A stretch of DNA of 64,000 nucleotides from Anarhynchus alexandrinus (lineage: Eukaryota; Chordata; Aves; Charadriiformes; Charadriidae). The notes under the pieces are model-generated. The model had not been told where the DNA came from. It did no database searches and saw only the letters and a list, made by a program, of their open reading frames with translations. The stretch spans positions 162,220 to 226,219 of the forward strand of contig VUYV01000289.1 in NCBI GenBank assembly GCA_008711295.1, given 5' to 3'. Positions 35,181-47,358 of the stretch are shown here, in pieces. Both the position numbers and the translations under genes were made by a program. Positions within the stretch are counted from its first letter, which is position 1; each line of letters begins with the position of its first letter.

Positions 35181-35889
35181 CAGGGTCTCTGGTAGAATGT
35201 GGTGTTTGTACTTTCAAGGACACTGTTACCACTCTGTACTTTTGTATATCCCTTTTTTTTCCTAGGATGTTAGATAACTTGTTCTGTGCAGAACAACTAT
35301 CTGTAGTTATTACCTACCAGTTGCAAAAATATGTATCCATTATTATAACAACAGATGTTCAGCCATGTAATTGCACAAAGGGAAGCAAAAGCTAATACAA
35401 GTTAGATAGCTGTCACTTGGTTGTTAAAAATCCACGGCGGTCTGGAAATCCTGATGAAGTCTAACAAGTCCTGATGCCTTGCACTGTTGAGCTAATTCAA
35501 AGTTTCTGGGCCTGTTTCTAGAGACGGCAATGTCTTATTTACAGGGCTATGTGCTCTACAAATGGAGCAATTTCAGAGTCCTCTTTCCTATCTTTTTTCT
35601 ATAGTTATTGTTGTGATTGTCTAATTTTCTACCACCTGTTTTTTTCTGCATTATTTTCTTGCTCAACATTGATATAGCAACCCTTTCTTTTCCCGGATTC
35701 TGATGATTAGCTCCTTTCTTTATCATCATCTTTCCTCTGCTGCCAGGGCCTTCAATTTTTTTTCTTTCTTCTCCATATTTAATCATAATATATTTAATGA
35801 CTAATGAACTTTGAATACTAATCGGAAACATTTATTGCTTAAAAAATTTTACAATAAATTATTCCTTCAGCCTGCAGTGTTTTGGTTTT

Positions 35890-35911
35890 TTTGTTGTTGT
35901 TGTTGTTGTTT
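35890..35911. repeat. (TTG)n microsatellite
   Basis: About seven TTG units within a T-rich run. Confidence 0.85.
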
Positions 35912-38037
35912 TTAATATATTCCCCTCAGGAAAGCATGAATCTACATTAGTAATAATCTAACACTATATTGCACTTATTATAAATAACAGTTATTAAAAT
36001 GTAATGAACCATGACATGAATTTTTATTTATAAAACTATAGCTATTGCCAGTTTTAAAACTTTAAAAAGGCTGTAAATACCTGACACTTTTTATCTTTTC
36101 TAATGTCAATTTGCAGATGATGGTGAAGTTTGAAGTATGGGATGCAAATTACTAACAAAAATCTTTCCATGTTCCTTGGTCATTTTCAAGGAGAAAAATA
36201 AAAAAATATTATATAAGAATGTTTACAGAACTGGAAGCACTGATTTACTAACACCACACTATCATTCTTGGAAATACAACTCAAAATGTTTCGGCTTTGA
36301 AGATTAATGTATGGCTTGGAGCACCACGGCAGTTCAGATAGCAGTTGTTATGAAGCCCTCTTTATTGTGTCAATAGGGTAAGAAAAGATTAAAACAATAA
36401 AAAAAGTGATGATTCTGAATTCTTCCATTCTTCTTATAGCTCAGTTAATGCAGCTTAGTTACCTTTGAAGTTTTTAATATTCCAAAATCATCCTTAGCTA
36501 TGCTTTATTATAAACAGGAAGAAAAGGGTTGTGAAGGGGACCCTATGAAATATTACCACTGTATTGAGGCAATTGCAAACCACAGACAATAACAAGTAAG
36601 AGTTTATGTCTTTGTTAGAACTCATACTAAGAAGTATTATCAGTGTTTTTGCGACTAGCTTTCTGTATAATGGCATTGCTGCTTCAAGTACCTGTAGCCT
36701 ATTGCTATAAATAATGATAGATCATCAAACAAATACAACCAAGTAGCTTGACTGAGCTATAAAGTCTTTGGGCTATTTTAGCTATTTGAGTTTATTTTGA
36801 AGGGTAAGGAAAAAAAAAGACTATGACTGAGAAAGGGAAAGGGAATTAGGATTTGGTGTGTCTGCTGAAGACTTACAGAGAAGTTTTATTGTTCAGGCTG
36901 TGAATTAGTCCCTGGTCATAAAACTTAAATAATAAAGATACTTCTTTTTAATTTTAAAAGTTGGCCCACTAAAAAAAATTTTCCATTTGCCCAGTTTGAC
37001 ACCATGGTCTTAATGCACAGACCCTCCAAAACATGAGATGAAGGTAATGTTTATCATACTCACTCATCCTCCCAGATAACTGGGCTAACTGTGAATGTGG
37101 GATGAGTATGGTGGCATGATGTGGCACAGTGAGTTTCTAGAATTACATGGTTAAACATCATTCCTTACCAATTTCTATATCAATGAGTATGCCAGGAGTG
37201 TAAGGGCATAATGCAGCCTTTCAGGGCAAATTAAGTGTCTTAGTTTTTAGAGAGGATGTGAAGGAGACAATCCAGAATACTTTAGTATTACTCTTGCCAT
37301 ATGCTCCATCTCCCTTTTTCATCATATTTTTGTTTCTAATTTCTTTTCCAATTTTTATTCAATTTTTCCCCATTCTTTCCTCCTCATACTTTTCTTTTGT
37401 TACTGTTGGTAAAATACATCCCAAATTGGCTAGGTTTTGAGGTAGATCTTCCGGAATGTTTTGTGTTCAGTGAGCATATGCAAAACACCAGGAGAACACG
37501 GAACTGGTAATGCTAGCTTTTCTGAAAATATAAACTAAACCAGGTAATTTTTTAAATATAAAAACTCATGTCTGCTGGCTAAGACAGACTAAAATTATGA
37601 AGATTTGGGTGCAATCTCTGCTTTTTGCACTCTGTCTTTACAGGATGAAACTTTGCTCCTTTCTTTTTGTCCTTTACAGCGTTACAAGACAACAGTTGGG
37701 TGTCATCAGACTTCACCTGGTGCACTAGTTCCCCCTGTTACCTTAGGCCCTTGGCTGGTCACATCTGCCCTTTTCTCTTCAGCATTTCCCAGCCTCCACT
37801 TGCCCATGATATCTTTTGGCTGTCCCTCACTCTTGTTTTCTACATGGACTTTAGAAAACCCACCCTGAAAAGTTTAGACATTTGCAGGAAAAGCAAAATT
37901 TCATCTTTCCACAAGTTTCTATCTGACTGAAATTACAGCAGCCAGGAAAGACAATAAGCAACTTTCGCAGTTTGCTGCACAACCACCCCTTTCTTTAAAG
38001 AAATACAGTATAACATGGTAAGCAAATAAAACAAGGC

Positions 38038-38060
38038 AAAACAAACAAACAAACAAAAAA
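38038..38060. repeat. (CAAA)n microsatellite
   Basis: Four CAAA units ending in an A-run. Confidence 0.85.
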
Positions 38061-38890
38061 GCCATGGTCATCTTTCATTTGACCTTTTTGAAACATTCTT
38101 TTTCCACTATATTCAGTCATATAGATGACATAAAATTTGGCAAGAAGGAGAAGGTAAACTAGGGCAACAGTCCACTCCAGTGATCACTCTTATCTATCTT
38201 TTCACAGCATCTCCTTAGCACAGATCCTAAAGCGTAATCATCTAAGAAAAAGACTGTGTGTTCTCTCAGATTCACACATCGCCAAAAATCAAGGTTTTAC
38301 TCAGAACATCTTTTCCTCACTTTAAGTTCCTTGCTATGCTGTACTGAACCGAGAAAAAACAGGAAGACGTTCTCTCTCTTTCTCCTGAAAGGGCAATCTT
38401 ATCAGCATGTTCTCAGCTCCTCTTTAAGCCAGGTGCAAAGACTCCTAGAAATGGCTTGGTTTTTTAATTTTTATTCCTAGGATAAGTTGAAGCAATTGAG
38501 GAGCAGAGAGGAGCTATGTTAGATTGCTGGATTTGTTTTGATCAGAGCCTTGTGTCTGTATGTTGTAATAGGACCTACTGCAGGTTTCAGATGGTAAACG
38601 TTGTGTCTGGATGACCTGGCTATCAGTAACCATAGTTGGATTGCAGATTTTGGTTGAACGTGTTTGTACTGAACCCAAAAAAAAATGTGTTATGAATTTT
38701 TTACATTTTTTTCTCAACATGGAATCAAGTATAGGTCATTATTTTCAAGTTTGGTGTGGCTTAAACTGTGGCTGAACTGGATAACTTCAACTACAGGTGA
38801 ACCTGAACAAGAAGTGGACCAAAAATGTAGAGGCCACATCATAATTTCAAATATTTATTCATTAAAATCTTACTATGCAGTCATCAGGAG

Positions 38891-39180
38891 GAGTATGATG
38901 CTGGTGGAAGGGGTTTTTCTTCTCATTTGTGCATCTGCTTGGGTTTGGGTTTTTTTCCTTTTTAGAAGCTTTTTTAAACACAGTTCTTTTGTTCTTTCTT
39001 CATTAATTCACATTTCTGTGTTGTGTTCAAGTTTTACTATAAACGTGACATTTTACTTGCACTGGATATCTGATTTTTTGTTCTCTTTGTGATCTATAAG
39101 ACCAGTTTTGCTCAGCTCAAAAATTTACAATCTTTAAATGATGAATATATAACCATTTGTGATCATGCTTATAGCCTTGT
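38891..39180 (+). repeat. Copy B of a possible ancient duplicated segment
   Basis: Counterpart of 34931-35180, with AGTTTTGCTCAGCTCA at 39104-39119 and CTTATAGCC near 39169-39177. At the place of the CRE palindrome of copy A it reads TATGATGCTGG, so the CpG-containing site is not shared. The 135-codon frame at 38685-39092 overlaps it. That frame is hydrophobic because the DNA is T-rich, and I do not regard it as a gene. Confidence 0.3.
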
Positions 39181-40400
39181 GGCCTTTGTATTGTCCTGTG
39201 CTTTTATTTTGAAGAACTCTGTGAACATCCTGTGCTTGTACCTTTGGGAACCTTGTTAGAATCTGCTGTTTCTCTTTAATATTTAACAGCCTGCAAGTTT
39301 TTATGCTTGTTTGGTTTGGATTTTTTTCTGATAAGACAACAAATATTTTATATTTAATTAGGCTAGTCGCGCATATGTCCTTGTTCTGGGGTCTTTGAAT
39401 ACCACATTCAACAGAAATGCACTATTAGACACAGAGCTCTGGTATCTTCTTGCTGCAAGGCTCTACTAGTTATGATAACATCACTGGTATGGTATCAAAC
39501 TTGCTCTGCTACAGTCTTTTATTCATAGAACTAGACTACAGAACTTTGGTGGAAGACTGTGAGGTTTAGTTTTGCTGAATAACAAAACCAAAGAATATGT
39601 TCTTTGGTCAACAATGCTGCTTGGCTTGTAGAGGGAAAAAGTACACTCTATGATACTATGTTTATTGTTTCCTAAAGAAAGTCCCTAGCTCCAAAATTAA
39701 TCTTTCCTTTCCACAAAAAAAAAAGCTTTTATTTCTTCCCTGCTAAGTATCTGTCTTGCCTCCGAGTTCCTCTCTTCTTCTAAGTGAACCCAAAGAAATG
39801 CCAAAAAACTTTCACTATCTAATGCTTTGTTTTATTATATTTTGAACAAGAATGAAGTGACACTACCTACAGAGAAAACTGAGATCTTTTGTATAAGACA
39901 AAAAGAAATAAAGAAGTCTGAGAACTTCTTTATGTTCTGCAAATTTGTTATTGCAGAGTGGATCCCTCCCTCAAGCAATTTTCAATGTCATTTCAGCTTT
40001 TGCCGACTGCACATATTCTTTTCTAAGAACAAATTTTTTTCATTCAGCTCCAAAGATTTTTTCTACATTAACATTTTAGTTTGGATCAGTACTATATTTT
40101 TAGAGCAGCTCTCCCCATTGCCACTATTTATTGTGCTTTGGTTTATTCACAGGGTGCTCTCAGAAAGTATACAAACTAGATTTTTTTTTAGATGACATTA
40201 AATTGGAAGATACATTTCAGAAACACATGCTCCTACTGCTAATGTACTTTCAGTCCATGAATCAGACTAAATTTAAGCTGAAGTAGGTCCTGATGAAGTA
40301 TATATACTGCCAACACCAGGTCCTTAGCACCAGTTTGCTCCACAGGACTGCTGTTATTGGGCCATGCTAGCTGCTACTGGAGGCACAGCCTGAGGTGTTT

Positions 40401-40454
40401 GTCCTGAGAAACAGGAGTTTCTCAGAAGTGAGAGTTTCAGGAGTCCTGAGAAAC
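40401..40454. repeat. Nested direct and inverted repeats
   Basis: CTGAGAAAC (40404-40412) and GTTTCTCAG (40417-40425) form a 9-bp hairpin with a 4-base loop. GTCCTGAGAAAC occurs at 40401-40412 and again at 40443-40454. TCAGGAGTCCTGA is itself a palindrome overlapping the second copy. Several alternative foldings are therefore possible. No gene is adjacent and no known element is recognised. Confidence 0.6.
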
Positions 40455-40949
40455 TGAGTTTGTCACTTCTCTTGCACTGCAGGCTTCTTTCTTACTGTTT
40501 TCTGTCTTTCTGAGCCCTCAGTTCAGGAGCTTATCCCGGCTGATCATGCTTAATTACTGTTGGGGAACCGGCCATCACCTCCTCTCACCAGCTTCACAAA
40601 CCTTCAGCAGTCAGGAGGAGTCAACTTACCCAACCTCAGCCTTTTGATGTAATACATAATGTGCTCAAAATAACATACAGTAAATAATTAACAAAGAAAA
40701 AGAAGAGATATTATCTGTCACAAGTGAAGTATTTGTTGGAAATCAAAATGTGAACTTTATTGTTTGCTTGCTTGAATTATTGGAAATGTTATATTAAGTG
40801 ACTTAAAAGTCCTGGCCTCACTTAAGGGTTTTCGATGAGTTTGATATTTTGAGTCAATTGTCAACAGCTGGCATGCTTGTGTATATTATGTATATTTATA
40901 GACACAGATATTAAAATTTCAAACTGTATATACAACCCTCTCTATATAT

Positions 40950-40990
40950 AAATTGAAAGCACACATAACGTGTATATATGCTTTCAATTT
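40950..40990. repeat. Near-perfect inverted repeat (hairpin)
   Basis: The arms AAATTGAAAGCACACATA (40950-40967) and TATATATGCTTTCAATTT (40973-40990) are complementary at 16 of 18 positions around a 5-base loop. It could be a small palindromic transposon remnant or a chance hairpin in AT-rich DNA. It has no long flanking complementarity. Confidence 0.6.
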
Positions 40991-43900
40991 AATGCAAAAC
41001 TCATAAGCTACCAAATCATTCATATCAAAACTGTAAAAACTGTTTCAAACCTCTTGTGAACCTTTTTGTGTTCAACACAGGCTTTCATTTCCACCAGTCT
41101 TCCTATGCAAGGGGAAACAAATATGGAACACCAGTGTCATCATTTAATGCATCTTATATATAGCAGTCTCTATGCATAATTCCTCATAATATAACAACAT
41201 TTAGAGAAGAAATATCATCAATACTTGAAAATGAAATTTGTTTGCAATATTACTGCTATTACCTCTGTAAGTACTGTAGCAAAACATATTTGGACTTCTC
41301 TCACAATGTTCTTATTTTTTGGGTGATTCAGATTTGGGCATTGCCTTCTTATAACAGATGGCTGAATTGTGATTCGGGATGATAATTAGTCTTTTGCATT
41401 TTCCAGCTAACCTTAGGTAGACACATTCCTCTGAGAGATGATTACACTATGCAGTTTTAAAGACTAGCAGATATTCTCTAAAAGACTTTTGTAATGAACC
41501 CTTTATAAACAATAAAATTGTGATTAACTCTGGTATAGTAAACACGTGATACCAGCAAGACAGTAATTAACAGCACTGTGGCATTTTAAAGGAGTGATTT
41601 ACATGTTTTAACATTCTCTTGCTGTGAGGGCTCTTCAAATGGAAGTAGGAAATGCTTGCAGAAGTTCAGGGAAAGCTGCTAATATGATGGACCTGTGAAA
41701 TTTGCTTCAGGAGTTGGTCATTTATCAAGATGTGAAGTAGAAGGGAGAAAATGTGGTAAAAAAGCTACCATTTGTGAGCAAAACATAAACAGAGGGAAAC
41801 TGGAAAGAAAGGCTCAGAAATGTATGTCAGATAAGAGCTGTGACTAAACCTGTGTGCAAATGTACATTTCTGAGCATGGAATTTATTGATGATTTATTTA
41901 TATTATCTGAGCATAAAGGAATTTATTGAAACGAAGAAACAATATTTCTGTTTAAATGAAACATTAGTCCAAAAATCTGATTTGTATGTATACCTCATTA
42001 AGTAAACATATTTTGGAATCATGTCAGAAATAATTAAATGTCGAAGCACAGTGAAGCATCAAAGTATCCTGACTTAATACACTTTATTTGTGAAGGAATA
42101 TATATTCCTATTCACACTGACGTGAGGCTGAAAAAGCTGTAGGGGAAAAAAGTATTCTACTTCTAGAATCCATACGTCGTTTAGCTACATCAAGTAATGG
42201 CATTGATATAATCTCTACTATATACTTGTTACTTTTTTATCATGAGGAAGTGACAGAAAAATTATCATACTATACACAAACTTCACAATATCAAAACCAA
42301 ACGAATGCCTGTTTTCTCTAAGTGGTTCATTATATTCTATATGTTTCAGTTTTCTGTGACTTTGTATAGCAAAAAGAAAGGTTATAAATGTTTATTCATG
42401 CACTTACTTGCAGTCAGGGCTGACTCTTACTTGGTGACCATGAGGTCCACCCCCAGCACAGCTTTGTGATTCTCACTAAAATCTTCCTGAGTCTTACATC
42501 TCTCATTTGCAAAACGCAGATGATGCACATGTTAGCATGAAGCCCGGCACTCTAACACAGCAGAATTGGACATATATATCAAAAGAAGCAGCACGCAGTG
42601 GCAGAGGAGGTGTGACGTGTCTGTGCGCTAACCCTCAGCAGGGATTTCTGTGGTTATCCTGAAACCTGCAGAGACAAGTATGTGGAAATTCGGGCTGACC
42701 ATGGAAAGCAAGACATAGGAGAAAGTTACAAGGCCTGTCACAAGGTAATGACCATTTTTTACTGGTTTCCAATGTATACCAGTTAAGCAGTCTCATCTTG
42801 TATTTTCTTGATAATGAACAACCTCCGTTATTGGTTTGTAGGATATTTGTTCTCTTAAACTTGCGTTGTAGCAAACATGCACAGATGCCCACTGGAAAAG
42901 ATTCTCTTGTGATCACGAAGAATTATAAAGCATTAGGGCCACCACTGTTTGTACTTATTTGATCCTGTTCTACCTAACAGAAAAACCAAAAAATATTATC
43001 CTGTATTTGAGCAAATGAACTAAGTGCAACATCACTTAGTCAAATTAAATAAGTGAAACCAAACTCATTGAAGCTGCTTTTGAAAACTGAAGGCAGAACT
43101 GATTAGGTATTTCAAATGCCAAAATTCAAATACCTTAAACTGTCCTGCATTTGAAACCTGTACAGTTTTTCTCCCTCCAAAATATTATTAATTTTGAGCA
43201 GGCAGCATTGTTTCCACCCATTAAACTTTGAAATTTAAGAAATGCTCCTTTTCTTTGGAAGGGCAAAACCAGAACTTTTCAGAAAAAACATTATGAAAAA
43301 AATGATAAGAAAAAATTCAGGTAAGTGACTCAAAACTTAATGTCTGTACCACCTCTTTCACCTCCTATTGGTGATGGTCGTTCATTGAACTACAAGAAAG
43401 GATGTGGATCAGCAATTTTAAAGAGATAAGATTCAAACTGAACCTTGTTCGAGGTAGAATTTACACAAATGGGCTGGCACCAAGAGCAGATAATGGGAAA
43501 AAACCCTACCTCAGTATAGTCACATGTCCAATAATTGGGACATTCACTTGAATTGTGGGATAACTGTAAATCAAGGACCTTGATATTTTATGTCAGAAAA
43601 GAATTCAAGCATGTCATCTCACTTTTTTTATTTCTTCTGTTTCAACGAGAAATTTCAGCTTGGATTCAGAGACTCTTTTTCAGTATGTCAACTTTTATAA
43701 CTAATGTATTTTTACAGTGAAGTTTAGTCTTGATGAATTAGCATTTTCTGACTACCACTACCCCCTCTTAAAAAAAAAAAAAACTTCTCGAATGCTGAAA
43801 TATAGAACAGTTCCAACACCAGATCTAAGAATGTCTAACAAATTCCAGCTATTTAATTAGAGTCAAAGTTTTTTGTTTAGGCTGCAGCAGATATGTAATA

Positions 43901-45904
43901 TTGGTATGTAGGTAATTATTGCCCAAGGGAAGGGAAGAAAGTTGTAAACTATCTTGATGCTCATATCTTTACTGTAGATATTAATGATTTTCAGTACTTA
44001 TAAACTCAGATAGGAACGAAAGATTCAGTCTGAGAAAGTAAATGGTAATACTCGTGTTTTCAGTAGCCTTGATCTTTGTGTAACAGCTCTACCAAAAATG
44101 CTCTTATTTTTCTACCATTTCCTATCATATCAGAAAACATTTCTTAAAGAGAATATTGGATGTTGGGAACCTGGTCTAAAATGCATATTTGAGGTGACCT
44201 CACATTTGGGTTGAGTATATTGGTCAAATGTTATTTTTCAAAGAAAATGAGCATGGGGAGAACTGGTTCTGAGAGGTTAAAGAGGCTGAGCTAGAGGGAA
44301 TGTATAAGGTGGAGATTGATACAGAGAAAAGTGCAGTTTGAATCTTTGCTTTATCCTTTCAGCACTGCAGGGAGAGTCAGATAATTGACAATTTCATGGA
44401 TGGCTTCTAGTCTTTGTAATTCTGGCAATTTAATGTCATGTTTATTATTTGCTTATTAAATATAAATATTGTGGCTGGTGGCTACAGTCAGTAAAATATT
44501 TATTTCCTGGCATGCTTGGACACATTCTGAGGTTATTTCAGCATGACACTTATATACATTGTTCACCAGAGGAGGTCATTTTTTAAGGATAAGGGTCAGA
44601 GGTAGTAGCTAATAGGAAAGCATCTGTATGAAAGGAAGGTTATTTCACCGCAAGGAATATTTTCAGTTTTGTTCTCATCCTGTCTCACTGTATTTCACAG
44701 TATTTATTACATTTCAAGAGATATCTGGCAAATATTTTAAGCCAATGTATGAATATCTTATTAATCTGTACATAGGCCAGATCCTCAAACCCAGATATTT
44801 AAAATTGAGCTTATAAATCCATATCACTCTTGGAATAGCCTCATTTTCAAAGGTGCTGAAATCTGCCAGAATTTGTCTTTCTGTTTTGAAACAGAGCAGC
44901 AACTGCTCACCTGGCTAATTCAGAGAAGGTCACTTTAATTTGTGCTTCTGTAAGTGTATGGGGTACATTTGGAAACTGAAATAATGCCGTTACAGACTGC
45001 TGTATGAGACTAGTATGCAGGTCTAGTTTAATTAGTTCCAGAGCAGAAGACTATCGAGAGCACCTATGGGTTGGTTTGTTTTTTCCTGAAATGCTGAGAA
45101 ATTGATAAAACTCTCTGCAATTTAGACGTTTACAAAGATCTTTCCTTTTTACCTTAACTGTTTAGTCAGGACTGCAATGATTAATGAATTACAGACATAG
45201 CATAAGCTTAGTTACAGTTGCTTTTGTTACATATATAGTTGCAGTACATAATATATAAAGAAAACGGATAATCATGTCACAGTTTGGCCAAATGACACTG
45301 TCTAATTCAACACTAGTTTTTTGTACTAACCATTGAATTTCACATGCTTCAACTGATATGGACTGTATGCTAAATTTTGGGTCTTGAAGTCACAGACTTT
45401 GACATTTATCCATCATGGGATTCATTCTATCTAATTCTTGGTGGTTTTAGTCTGGACACCTAGATATCAATTAATTGTCTAAAGTCTGCATCTCTAAAGG
45501 ATTTGACTCTTTTTCACAGATCTACTTTAGGGTCAGGAAATTCACAGTATACAAGTGGCTATTTCTTTTCACTGGCTATGGAAGATGTAAAATAACTAAC
45601 TGAAGTGACAATCTTTTATTAGCGTGATGTTATTTCTCATCTTCTAGATATGCTTCCTTTTCTACATTTTTCCCAGGATTTCTGGCTGTCTGGCTATCAT
45701 ATGACCAGAAATCTCATACTGTGTCTGTAAAGCATGTTTAGCACCTATTTATGTATAGCACAAGTCTAATTGCACTTATCTCCACTCTCCTAATATTCTA
45801 TAAGCCTGAAGACTGCCAGATTGCTTGATGCAGAGCAGATATCACAGGCAGAAACCTGATATAGCTGTTACCACGATCGATTTTTTTCCTAAAACTAAAA
45901 CTAC

Positions 45905-45965
45905 AATGCACTGGACTGGAAGGGACTTTACAGATCATTTAATCTAATCCTTTCTTTCAGAGGCA
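45905..45965 (-). mobile_element. Possible degenerate CR1 3' UTR fragment
   Basis: GGACTGGAAGGGACTTTACAGATCATTTAATCTAATCC resembles in part the CR1 3' UTR signature GGAAGGGACCTTTAAGATCAT seen at 24980 in this window. The terminal octamers and ORF2 tail are not recognisable, so this would be a short, very old fragment. Confidence 0.35.
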
Positions 45966-46440
45966 TCTATATAGCAATAACACATAATTCCTGGAAAGAT
46001 CTGCCAATAAAAAACAAAATGAGACACAGAGACAGAATACAATATTTACAGTTTGACAAACATCATCAGTCAGTCAGTAACAGCGATGTATGATAAGAGA
46101 AAGACAGATACCGAATGCAGAATGATAACAGAGAATGTCTGTCTACCTTAGATGAAGCAATGCGTATATGAGCCATTGCTGGTCAAAAATTCTGTTCCTG
46201 ATACCACTGTGAAATGGTCTGCAGTTGCTTTGATATTAGCCAATGAACGCCCATAAAGTATTACTATTAGTCATCTATATTCACATGTAGAAGGAGAAAG
46301 GAAGTACTCCAAAAGAACAAACCCAATAAAATAAAATTTTGCTGCCTATTTACAGTAGGGAAATAATCAGTTGTTTCTTCAAGTATATTATCTTGGCCTT
46401 CCAAATGCTAATGACATAATTGTTTAAGTCTAGTGTCTTG
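45966..46440. other. Non-coding stretch between repeats
   Basis: Nothing recognised. A minus-strand 204-codon frame (46350-46964) begins in the LTR to the right and ends here; it is a by-product of the LTR and not a gene. Confidence 0.55.
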
Positions 46441-46918
46441 TGTTTATGTGGCAAGGCTTTGGTAGCCGAGGGGGTTGCAAGTGTGACTTCTGTAAGAATA
46501 TGCCAGGAGCTCCACCCATGTCTGATAGAGCCAGTTCCAGCCAGCTCCAAGATGGACCCACCACTGGCCAAGGCTGAGCCCATCAGTGACAATGGTAGCA
46601 CCTCTGTGTTTAACATATTTAAGAAGGGGTAAAAATCCCTCCACAACAACATCTGAGAGAGAGGAGTGAGAGTATGTGAGAGAAACAACTTTGCAGACAC
46701 CAAGCTCAGTGAAGAAGGTGGGGGATGAGGTGTCCAGGTGCTGGAGCAGAGATTCCCCAGCAGCCTGTAGGGAAGACCGTGGTGAAGCAGGTTGTCCCCC
46801 TGCAGCCCATGGAGGACTACAATGGAGCCAATATCCACCCTGCAGCCTGTGGATGACCCTATACCCAGCAGGTGGATGAGCCCTGAAGAAAGCTGCAACT
46901 CCATGGTGAGTCCACAAA

Positions 46919-47160
46919 GGAGCAGGCTCCTGGCAGGAACTGTGACCCATGGAGAGGAGCTCATGCAGGAGCAGGTTTTCTGGCAAGATGTGTGAGCCTG
47001 GGGGTCTCATACTGTAGCAGTCTATTCCTGAAGGACTGCACACAATGGAAAGGACTCATGCTGGAGCAGTTCATGAAGAACTGCAGTACATGGGAATGAC
47101 CCACATTGGAGAAATTTGTGAAATACTGTCACTTCTGGAAAGGACCCGCGTTGGAGCAGG
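46919..47160 (+). repeat. Decayed tandem array of 45-49 bp units inside the LTR
   Basis: Units opening GGAGCAG or a near variant start at 46919, 46968, 47014, 47063, 47108 and 47153. Spacings are 49, 46, 49, 45 and 45 bp. Each unit has a central ACTG(C/T) and ends near GGA(A/G)(A/T)GGAC.C...T. The array explains the regular GGAGCAG spacing and is a property of this LTR family rather than a gene. Confidence 0.7.
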
Positions 47161-47352
47161 GTAAGAAAGTGAGGAGGAAGAGCAGCAGAGACAAAGCATT
47201 ATGAACTGACCACAACTGCCATTCCCCTTCCCCGTCTGGGAGGAGGTAGAGAAGTTGGGAGTGAACTTGAGCTTTGGAGGAAGTGAGGGGTGGAGGGAAG
47301 GTGTTTTTTCAATGTGTTCTTATTTCTCATTATCCTGCCCTGTTTAATTGGC

Positions 47353-47358
47353 AATAAA
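47353..47358 (+). promoter_or_regulatory. LTR polyadenylation signal AATAAA
   Basis: Canonical signal inside GGCAATAAAATAAATTAATTT near the right end of the LTR, followed by a T-rich region. It is the position of the polyadenylation signal in this LTR type. Confidence 0.5.

Larger units (their letters stand above)
35181..38890. other. AT-rich non-coding stretch
   Basis: No gene recognised. The 87-codon overlapping frames at 37605-37930 lie in a pyrimidine-rich segment and show no domain. Two microsatellites are listed separately. Confidence 0.55.
39181..45904. other. AT-rich non-coding stretch
   Basis: No gene recognised in about 6.7 kb. The 122-codon frame at 39827-40195 is Phe/Ser-rich from T-rich DNA and has no domain. 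40260-40640 is locally richer in GC and contains nested inverted repeats (listed separately). 40950-40990 is a hairpin. Confidence 0.55.

Noticed and set aside
38685..39092. 135-codon plus-strand frame with hydrophobic stretches resembling membrane segments
   Set aside because: T-rich DNA translates to Phe/Leu/Ser-rich peptides automatically. There is no topology or family signal, and the frame overlaps the possible duplicated segment.
39827..40195. 122-codon plus-strand frame
   Set aside because: Phe-rich low-information peptide in T-rich DNA, with no domain and no supporting context.
46350..47043. Minus-strand frames of 204 and 199 codons, the second and third longest in the window
   Set aside because: They lie antisense across a GC-richer solitary LTR with a tandem array. 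The two frames overlap each other in different phases and show no domain. They are compositional artefacts.
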